A stretch of DNA of 7,952 nucleotides from SZUA-254 sp035292425. GTDB taxonomy: Bacteria; Bacteroidota; Ignavibacteria; UBA10030; SZUA-254. The notes under the pieces were generated by a model. That model was given only the letters and a program-made list of their open reading frames with translations, ran no database searches and was not told the DNA's origin. The stretch covers positions 1-7,952 of the forward strand of contig DATDQD010000041.1 in the NCBI GenBank assembly GCA_035292425.1. The letters are read 5' to 3'. This document shows, piece by piece, positions 1-5,909 of this stretch (positions are counted from its first letter, which is position 1; each line of letters begins with the position of its first letter). Made by a program: the position numbers and the translations under genes.

Positions 1-2
1 CC

Positions 3-2603
3 CGCCAGTTCCTGGAGAGGATGAACAAGCCGGACGTGGACTTCATCCAGGGGATCAGCCCGGCCATCGCCATCGAGCAGAAGACGACGGCGCGGAACCC
101 GAGGTCGACGGTCGGGACCACGACCGAAATCTACGACTATCTCCGGCTCCTCTATGGCCGGATCGGCGTGACGGTCTGCCCGACCTGCGGCATCCCCGTC
201 CGGCGCGACAGCGTTGCCACGGTCATCGCGAAGCTCGGGGAGATCGCCGGCGGCGCGGGCGAACTGAAATTCTACCTCCTCTGCCCGCTGCGCCCGCACG
301 AAAACGTCACGCTCGCGCAGGAGCTCGACTACCTCAGGAAAAAAGGATTCATCAGGGTGATGCACAAGGGGGACGTCGTCGACCTCGCGGAGGGGACGCT
401 CCCGCCGAAGGCAAAAAAAGAAAATGTCCGGGTCGTGATCGACCGCCTCGTCTTCCGGCCCGGGGATACCGGCTCGCGGATCGCCGATTCCGTCGATACC
501 GCCTTCATCCAGGGGGACGGCTACGCCGTGGTGCGGCCCTTCGACGGCGCCCAGGAGTACCGGTTCAACCGCCACTTCGAATGCTCGACGTGCGACGCCC
601 GCTTCGAGGAGCCGGATCCCCGCCTCTTTTCGTTCAACAACCCGTACGGGGCCTGCCCGGCGTGCCAGGGATTCGGCCGGTCGGTCGGGATCGACATGGA
701 CCTGGTGGTTCCCGACCGGGAAAAGTCGATCCGCGACGGCGCCATCCACCCGTGGACGACTCCCAAGTGGCACGAGAACCTCCGGTCCCTCCTCAGGATC
801 GCCTACGACCGGAAGATCCGCATCGACGTTCCCTTCCGGGAGCTGACCCGGGAGGAGCTCGACGTCATTATGAACGGGACGAAGGGGTTCGAGGGGATCA
901 ACGACTTCTTTAAAAAAATCGAACGGAAGGCGTACAAGATTTACTACCGTATCTTCCTGAGCAAGTACCGGGGTTACACCGGGTGCACCGATTGCGGCGG
1001 CGCGAGGCTCAGACCGGCCGCGCTCAACGTGCGCCTCGGCGCTCAGACCATCGCCGGGATCGTCGCCATGACGATCGGGGACGCCCACGGGTTTTTCGTC
1101 CGGCTGAAGCCGTCGGAGTACGAACTCTCGGTCGCACGGCGGATCCTGGAAGAGATCAGGAAACGGCTCGACTATCTCGTCGACGTGGGTCTCGGCTACC
1201 TGACGCTCGACCGCCTTTCGGCCACGCTCTCCGGGGGGGAGACGCAGCGGATCAATCTTGCGACCGCCCTGGGTTCATCCCTCGTCGGTTCGCTCTACGT
1301 GCTCGACGAACCGAGCATCGGCCTCCATCCCCGCGACACGCGGAAGCTGATCGCCATCCTCTCGTCGCTCCGGGACGTGGGGAACACCGTCATCGTGGTT
1401 GAACACGACGCCGAGATGATCGCGGCCGCGGACCACATCGTGGACCTGGGGCCGGGGGCGGGCGAAAACGGGGGGACGGTCGTCGCGGAGGGGAACACCG
1501 CCGCGATCAGGAAGGCCGCCGGCTCGCTGACGGGCCGCTACCTCTCGGGCGAACTGTCGATCCCGGTCCCGGTCAGGCGCATCATCAATGGCACGAAGAG
1601 AATCGTCCTGAAGGGGGCCCGCGAGAACAACCTCCGGTCCATCGAGCTGAGCGTGCCGCTGAAAAGGTTCGTCGCCATCACGGGGGTCAGCGGCTCCGGG
1701 AAGAGCACGCTCGTGCATGATTGTCTGTACGCCGCGCTGAAGCGGGAGAAGGGGGACTACTCGGTCCAGCCGGGGAAGTACCGCGAAATCGAGGGGGCCG
1801 CGCTCGTCGACGCCGTCGAGATGGTCGACCAGTCGCCGATCGGCAGGACGCCGCGATCAAACCCCGCGACGTATACGAAAGTCTTCGACCTGGTGCGCGA
1901 CGCGTTCGCTTCCACGCATGCGGCGCGGATGAAGGGGTTCATGCCGGGATCATTTTCGTTCAACGTCCCGGGCGGGCGGTGCGAAACCTGCGAGGGGAGC
2001 GGCATCCAGACCATCGAGATGCAGTTCCTCGCGGACATCGAACTCACCTGCGAGTCGTGCAAGGGGAAGAGGTTCAGGAACGAGGTCCTGGAGGTGCGCT
2101 ACCACGGGAAATCGATAGACGAAATCCTCGAGTTGACGGTGACGGAGGCGATCCGTTTCTTCGGGGGGGGGAGTCCGCAGGGGAGAAGGATCGCCGCGCG
2201 GCTGGGAATCCTCGGTGAGGTCGGGATGGGTTACGTGCGGCTGGGGCAGTCGTCGACGACCCTCTCGGGGGGAGAGGCCCAGCGAATCAAGCTGGCCGCG
2301 CACCTGGCCAACAGCCAGCAGGGGGACCACACGCTCTTCATCTTCGACGAGCCCACCACCGGGCTCCACTTCCACGACATCGCGAAGCTCCTCGCGGCGC
2401 TCAACGCGCTGATAGAAAAGGGAAACTCCGTGCTCGTCATCGAGCACAACCCGGACGTCATCAAGTGCGCGGACTGGATCATCGACCTGGGGCCCGGGGC
2501 GGGAGACAAGGGAGGAAGGATCGTGGCCGAGGGGACGCCCGAAGCGGTCGTGAAGCATCCCCGCTCGCACACCGGCGCCTTCCTGCGGAAATTCCTGGAA
2601 TAG
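3..2603 (+). CDS. uvrA: UvrA, excinuclease ABC subunit A (5' end outside window)
   Basis: UvrA is the damage-sensing ATPase of cytoplasmic nucleotide excision repair; it dimerises, binds distorted DNA and loads UvrB. The frame is open to the left edge (codons before the ATG at 21 read RQFLER, a conserved UvrA stretch), so that ATG is internal. About 85-90 residues, including the first Walker A, are missing from view. Counting the Met at 21 as residue 1: zinc module 1 at C188/C191/C212/C215; extra CxxC pairs at 53/56 and 322/325; first ABC signature LSGGETQR 403-410, Walker B D429-E430 and switch His452; second Walker A GVSGSGKST 555-563; zinc module 2 at C654/C657/C677/C680; second signature LSGGEAQR 748-755, Walker B D776-E777 and His809. 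All visible catalytic and zinc residues are intact, and the C-terminus ends at the usual family position. The gene is very GC-rich and convergent with the downstream gene. Identity is certain; the Bacteroidota/Chlorobi-like flavour is judged from remembered family sequences. Confidence 0.97.
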   Translation, partial: RQFLERMNKPDVDFIQGISPAIAIEQKTTARNPRSTVGTTTEIYDYLRLLYGRIGVTVCPTCGIPVRRDSVATVIAKLGEIAGGAGELKFYLLCPLRPHENVTLAQELDYLRKKGFIRVMHKGDVVDLAEGTLPPKAKKENVRVVIDRLVFRPGDTGSRIADSVDTAFIQGDGYAVVRPFDGAQEYRFNRHFECSTCDARFEEPDPRLFSFNNPYGACPACQGFGRSVGIDMDLVVPDREKSIRDGAIHPWTTPKWHENLRSLLRIAYDRKIRIDVPFRELTREELDVIMNGTKGFEGINDFFKKIERKAYKIYYRIFLSKYRGYTGCTDCGGARLRPAALNVRLGAQTIAGIVAMTIGDAHGFFVRLKPSEYELSVARRILEEIRKRLDYLVDVGLGYLTLDRLSATLSGGETQRINLATALGSSLVGSLYVLDEPSIGLHPRDTRKLIAILSSLRDVGNTVIVVEHDAEMIAAADHIVDLGPGAGENGGTVVAEGNTAAIRKAAGSLTGRYLSGELSIPVPVRRIINGTKRIVLKGARENNLRSIELSVPLKRFVAITGVSGSGKSTLVHDCLYAALKREKGDYSVQPGKYREIEGAALVDAVEMVDQSPIGRTPRSNPATYTKVFDLVRDAFASTHAARMKGFMPGSFSFNVPGGRCETCEGSGIQTIEMQFLADIELTCESCKGKRFRNEVLEVRYHGKSIDEILELTVTEAIRFFGGGSPQGRRIAARLGILGEVGMGYVRLGQSSTTLSGGEAQRIKLAAHLANSQQGDHTLFIFDEPTTGLHFHDIAKLLAALNALIEKGNSVLVIEHNPDVIKCADWIIDLGPGAGDKGGRIVAEGTPEAVVKHPRSHTGAFLRKFLE

Positions 2604-2651
2604 CGCAGTGCGTCAGAAGAAAATCAAGGCAAGTACAAAGAGATTGTGATC
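2604..2651. other. Short convergent intergenic gap
   Basis: This 48-base spacer separates the uvrA stop codon (TAG) from the stop codon (TAG on the minus strand) of the HAF-repeat gene. It is A-rich on the plus strand and much less GC-rich than uvrA. No classical GC stem followed by a T-run is present inside it. The left arm of the imperfect hairpin described separately begins here. No gene is seen in it. Confidence 0.8.
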
Positions 2652-2678
2652 CTATTTTATCAACAAGAGTTTCTTTGT
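2635..2678. terminator. Possible bidirectional hairpin between convergent genes
   Basis: An imperfect inverted repeat spans the convergent stop region. The outer arms are acaaaga (2635-2641) and tctttgt (2672-2678). The inner arms are ttgtgat (2644-2650) and atca-a-caa (2659-2666, one bulged A). The loop is an 8-base T-rich sequence (2651-2658), with an asymmetric internal loop between the two stems. It is AT-rich and lacks a clean flanking T-tract on either strand, so it is at best a weak terminator. Its location between convergent stops is the main argument. The right part lies inside the last codons of the HAF gene. Confidence 0.28.
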
Positions 2679-5600
2679 GTTAACAAAATCTTTTGTCTGC
2701 AGTCTATAAAAATATACGCCGCTCGGCAATTTACTCGCATCCCACTCCACCGACTTAAATCCCGTCTCCTGCATCTCTTCCACCAGCACTGCCACTTCCT
2801 GCCCGAGGACGTTGAAGACTTTGAGCGAGACGTGCGAGGCTTTCGGCAGCTCGTAACGGATGACAGTCGTCGAATTGAAAGGATTAGGATAATTTTGGTG
2901 GAGTTTAAGCGCACTCGGAATACCAGCGATCGCATCGTGATCAACACCCGTCACCTGATTCTCGACCAGCATTGAATCATCTATTGTGCCATCAGTTCCA
3001 ATGTCAATGAATATCTTAACGGGCTGCTGCAAATCATTCCATTGTGGAGATATTTGATGTGAGGTATTTGCGGAGAGGGTTATGTTCCGGTGTTCAAATA
3101 CTTCGTCTCCCGTCGACACCGCGAGATCGAGTTTCAAATCGTACCCTTTCGCAGAACCAATGTTCTTCAGATCGAGATCATTTCGATTTAAGATGTGTAC
3201 GGATAGCGAATCATTGTTGGAAAGCACAACATTCGTAATATTGAAGGCCCGCTCAAGACTATCTCCAATCATGATAGACTCTAAACCGATCTTTTTGTTT
3301 GCCGAGTCAGAATTGTGTAGAGATAATCCTTGCTCAAAATCGAGCTCATCAGACTGAGATGCGATAGCATCCGAGCGCGAGTAGCTGAATGCTGTGGAGT
3401 CAGAAAGAATTGTTATGTATGCGATTGAGTCTGGAAAGTTGCTCATTCGAATAGAGTACCTTCCTTCGGGTACGCGATAGCCAATAGGCGGAGAAAAACC
3501 ACCCGTGAGGGGGATTATGGGCATTCCGCCTGGCATACTGTCGATGGCGACGCTGTCTGCATAGCCAAGAATATTCCCGAGAGTATCATGCAGTGTGATC
3601 GTAGCGTTGGGTGAGTTATAGATCTCGAGACCTTCAATAGCAATTGACTTCTTATCGATCCACCGTTCTCTTGTTGGAAATGATTTGGGAAGGGCTGGAT
3701 TCGAGAGGTACTGACTGACAGGATCGTTGAGAATGAACTTCGTACTTCCACTCCAACCCAGTGGCGGGTAAGACCACGTATTGGTCGTCTTGTTGATGAT
3801 GAATTGCTGCGTTGTGCTTCCCGGGGAATTATTATCGTAAACGTAGACAGTATCAAGGTAAGGCGGTAGTGAATCCTGCACGACTCGATAGGGATTGACG
3901 GCATGGCCACCGTTGCTACTCCAGAATATGATGATGCGATCATCCCTAACCTCGCTCAAAAACATTTCCTTGATTTCGCTCAGTGTCTGTACTGGGGTCT
4001 TCGCATTCCAGTACTGGGCGATGTACTGCGAATGCGGTAATCCCAATTGATACCAGAAGAGATGGTTAATAACGATCCTCGTCGAGTCGTTAATGGAAAG
4101 AGAGTTCAAATTGCCAAAGCTCCCAACCTCGGGAAATCTGCCGATGAATTCACTCTTGAAATCGAACGCCAGGAAGCTGGAGATTGCGAAGCCAAAACAT
4201 GAGCCTCCCCAGTTGCCTTTTAGCGATTTCCATTTTAATACACTTGAGGGACGATATACCGGAATTATGGACTGAGGATCATTAAGATAACATCGAGACA
4301 CACCGAAGACAGAAACAAAAAGAGGCCAATCAATGAAATCTTGTGGTTTCGCATAAATGGGGAAGTATGGCCAGAGAAGGGGGTAAAATTTATTGGTGTA
4401 TGGATCGAGACTGTCCGCGTAATCAAACTGGCTCCACCACGCAGAGGGCCACATGTTCGCAGCGGCGTTTCCGAAACTCCAACCGTGTATCGCAGGAAGA
4501 AAACGCTCATAGTTGTTCTCCGCTGTAATTCTGGTCAGCTCATAGCCCTTGATCTTGAACAAGTTACTGAATGCTTTGGTCTCAAGATTCTTAGAATCTT
4601 CAATGAGTATCACGCATTTCCTTGATAACAAAGTATCGGGAATATCCCAGGCGTATTCTTCCGCTTCGCTCGGATAGTTCTCGACAATCGTCGTAAATGT
4701 TCCCACGTTATTTTCAAAGTCAACGCTGTACGAGATGTTCACGGAGTCAATGCCAGGCGCTGACCACATTATCGTATCTCTCTCTCCTGCGACAAATAAT
4801 TCGTCAACGTTGGGCTTCGTGACTTTCAGAATATCCGGGGTAAGCAAGAAACCCCGGTATTGGCCGTTATGGAGTCCCATGCCAACAATCTGTCCGCTGT
4901 CATTGATGGCATTTGCCCTGATCAGCAGCCAACCAGAATCTGACGGTATCAGATTGTTAAGATCGCGCGTACCGTTGACGGTGTCCCACATGAAAGCATG
5001 AGGCTGCTGACCATCAGCCACATTGGATGAACCCACCACCACACCATGGTCATTGATGGCTTTGGCATAACCCCTCGGAATGCCTGTCGTCGGCAATGTT
5101 GGAAGTGCTTGCATAGCCCCTTTTTCCCATAAAAAGCCAAGCCATTGACCGCTTGCCGACTCCGACTCCCCCACGATCTGACCAAGATTGTTGATGCCGT
5201 ACGCGAAGGATTCAGCTCCGCCTAAAGTGCCAAGATCGTGCATCTGACTATCGGATGCGGGGTATGGGTTATAGAGAAATGCATGGTAATCCGAATTCAG
5301 CGGGTCTGGATCGAACTGGGTATCGCCGACAATTTCCCCACGATCGTTGATGCCGTATGCAGTTCCCCCGCTGACACCTGCCGGACCCGGCCAGGGGAGA
5401 TACTTGACATTACTGCCCCCGTAGTAGACAAATGCACCGCTGCCGCCGTCTGTGCCCACGACATGATTAAAGATATTGATGTCATGAACATTGCTGTACG
5501 TAACGCCAGCCAGTATTGCCAGATCGGTTCGATCCAGGAAACCGTGACGAATGCCGTTTACCTCCGCCGTAACAGCCAGGTGGCCGGAATCGTTAATGGC

Positions 5601-5867
5601 GTTGGCATAGCTGTTTCCAATTGGGGAATAGCCAAGGTTGTGCAGGCCGGTTCGGTCATAAAGGAACGCGCGGTTGAAACCATAAATATTGATAGGTGAT
5701 GGCTGGTTGGAAGTGCCGACGATCTCTGAGCGATTGTTGATATCATTAGCCTCTGTAAAACCCCCGAAGGAGCCCAGATCGATGATTTCGTATGTCTGGG
5801 CGATAACGCTTGAGGTGAACAATCCGTTCACAATCAGGAGAACATAGAACGAGAAATGACGTATCAT
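2652..5867 (-). CDS. T9SS-secreted HAF-repeat protein with probable papain-like peptidase domain
   Basis: Residues are counted from an upstream ATG at 5909. I prefer the ATG at 5867 (residue 15): it begins a compact Sec signal peptide (15-37, cleavage after VIA) and has AGGA 11 bases upstream, whereas the 5909 start adds an acidic extension. Order of parts: seven HAF-type repeats (41-357) with the recurring A-x-x-IN-x-x-G-x-IVG motif; a Kre9/KNH-like Ig domain (about 360-455); a Trp/aromatic-rich linker (456-555); a probable papain-fold cysteine peptidase (about 555-735; Cys571, His669, Asp692, oxyanion candidate Asn566); beta-rich modules (755-990); and a T9SS type A sorting domain (1001-1085). 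Export across both membranes with surface attachment or release is expected from the signal peptide and sorting domain. The substrate is unknown. The gene lies directly after the metallopeptidase gene and is probably co-transcribed with it. Composition is much less GC-rich than uvrA. Domain names come from motif reading; the peptidase call is inference, and a catalytically inert or transglutaminase-like relative is possible. Confidence 0.85.
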   Translation of the reverse strand: MIRHFSFYVLLIVNGLFTSSVIAQTYEIIDLGSFGGFTEANDINNRSEIVGTSNQPSPINIYGFNRAFLYDRTGLHNLGYSPIGNSYANAINDSGHLAVTAEVNGIRHGFLDRTDLAILAGVTYSNVHDINIFNHVVGTDGGSGAFVYYGGSNVKYLPWPGPAGVSGGTAYGINDRGEIVGDTQFDPDPLNSDYHAFLYNPYPASDSQMHDLGTLGGAESFAYGINNLGQIVGESESASGQWLGFLWEKGAMQALPTLPTTGIPRGYAKAINDHGVVVGSSNVADGQQPHAFMWDTVNGTRDLNNLIPSDSGWLLIRANAINDSGQIVGMGLHNGQYRGFLLTPDILKVTKPNVDELFVAGERDTIMWSAPGIDSVNISYSVDFENNVGTFTTIVENYPSEAEEYAWDIPDTLLSRKCVILIEDSKNLETKAFSNLFKIKGYELTRITAENNYERFLPAIHGWSFGNAAANMWPSAWWSQFDYADSLDPYTNKFYPLLWPYFPIYAKPQDFIDWPLFVSVFGVSRCYLNDPQSIIPVYRPSSVLKWKSLKGNWGGSCFGFAISSFLAFDFKSEFIGRFPEVGSFGNLNSLSINDSTRIVINHLFWYQLGLPHSQYIAQYWNAKTPVQTLSEIKEMFLSEVRDDRIIIFWSSNGGHAVNPYRVVQDSLPPYLDTVYVYDNNSPGSTTQQFIINKTTNTWSYPPLGWSGSTKFILNDPVSQYLSNPALPKSFPTRERWIDKKSIAIEGLEIYNSPNATITLHDTLGNILGYADSVAIDSMPGGMPIIPLTGGFSPPIGYRVPEGRYSIRMSNFPDSIAYITILSDSTAFSYSRSDAIASQSDELDFEQGLSLHNSDSANKKIGLESIMIGDSLERAFNITNVVLSNNDSLSVHILNRNDLDLKNIGSAKGYDLKLDLAVSTGDEVFEHRNITLSANTSHQISPQWNDLQQPVKIFIDIGTDGTIDDSMLVENQVTGVDHDAIAGIPSALKLHQNYPNPFNSTTVIRYELPKASHVSLKVFNVLGQEVAVLVEEMQETGFKSVEWDASKLPSGVYFYRLQTKDFVNTKKLLLIK
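2655..2909 (-). other. T9SS type A (Por) C-terminal sorting domain of the HAF protein
   Basis: Residues 1001-1085 (counted from 5909) begin LHQNYPNPFN, continue through IRYELP, VFNVLGQEV and GVYFYRL, and end in a Lys-rich tail (KKLLLIK). This is the canonical layout of the type IX secretion C-terminal domain in FCB-group bacteria, which directs passage through the outer membrane translocon and is usually cleaved. The usual 'NPST' after NYPNPF is altered to NSTT here. The domain is complete and terminal. Confidence 0.93.
3705..4247 (-). other. Probable papain-fold cysteine peptidase domain within the HAF protein
   Basis: Residues about 555-735 hold NWGGSCFGFA (566-575), which resembles the papain active-site helix (oxyanion-hole residue, G-S-C, aromatic, G/A-F-A). 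Ninety-eight residues later comes SNGGHAVNPY (665-674), and then VYDNNSPG (690-697). The candidate triad is Cys571 (codon 4197-4199), His669 (3903-3905) and Asp692 (or Asn693/Asn694). Order and spacing resemble papain, C39 or C70-type clan CA enzymes. I do not recognise a named family. The beta-hairpin after Asp692, ending near a W-S-G motif at 719-721, fits the barrel half of that fold. Confidence 0.6.
4839..5789 (-). repeat. Seven HAF-family repeats (protein-level tandem repeat)
   Basis: Seven diverged units of about 39-52 residues each carry a core like A-x-x-I-N-D-x-G-x-I-V-G. The conserved Ile falls at residues 57, 105, 144, 187, 239, 285 and 335 (counted from 5909). Each core is preceded by a D-L-G-x-x-G-G-like turn and followed by an HAFL or GFL strand, the signature from which the 'HAF' extracellular repeat takes its name. 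Units 2 and 3 are degenerate (LAV and VVG in place of IVG). DNA-level similarity between units is patchy, so the array is old. Confidence 0.85.
5799..5867 (-). other. Sec signal peptide of the HAF protein
   Basis: Residues 15-37 (counted from 5909) start M-I-R-H, continue through an uninterrupted hydrophobic stretch (FYVLLIVNGLF) and end S-S-V-I-A before Gln38, a normal signal peptidase I site. There is no lipobox Cys. The good fit from residue 15 argues that translation starts at 5867 rather than 5909. Confidence 0.75.
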
Positions 5868-5890
5868 GATGTCTGTTTTCCTATCGATGA
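5868..5890 (-). promoter_or_regulatory. Ribosome binding site deciding the start of the HAF gene
   Basis: Reading the minus strand, ATAGGAAAACAGACATC immediately precedes the ATG at 5867, placing AGGA 11 bases before the start. The competing ATG at 5909 follows the previous gene's TAA directly, and its nearest AAGGA lies about 18-20 bases away, too far for good pairing. Spacing to 5867 is slightly long, and FCB bacteria often do without Shine-Dalgarno sites, so support is moderate. Confidence 0.4.
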
Positions 5891-5909
5891 TTGAGATGCA
5901 ATCTTTCAT

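Noticed and set aside
21..23. The ATG at 21 as the true uvrA start.
   Set aside because: The preceding codons encode conserved UvrA residues (RQFLER) and the first Walker A is missing, so the gene clearly starts before the window.
1950..2570. A long minus-strand open frame of 206 codons opposite uvrA.
   Set aside because: It is an antisense shadow of a high-GC gene: Arg/Pro-rich, with no recognisable motif. The plus-strand UvrA motifs in the same interval are unambiguous.
2683..2696. The inverted repeat acaaaa-tc-ttttgt as a terminator.
   Set aside because: A two-base loop is not viable as a hairpin, the arms are all A/T apart from one pair, and it lies inside the Lys-rich tail codons of the HAF protein.
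3515..3943. A minus-strand frame of 142 codons in the middle of the HAF gene, considered as evidence of a frameshift.
   Set aside because: The main frame is continuous through this interval and encodes the His/Asp part of the peptidase domain. The alternative frame is Ser/Thr/Arg-rich with no motif.
5238..5699. A plus-strand open frame of 153 codons within the HAF region.
   Set aside because: It lies opposite the HAF repeats and its apparent periodicity mirrors theirs. There is no recognisable domain, and the minus-strand reading has clear domains.
4839..5789. The repeated 'ttgatgccgta' type segments as a DNA repeat array or CRISPR-like structure.
   Set aside because: They are in phase with the protein HAF repeats, irregularly spaced and diverged, so they are explained by coding repeats.
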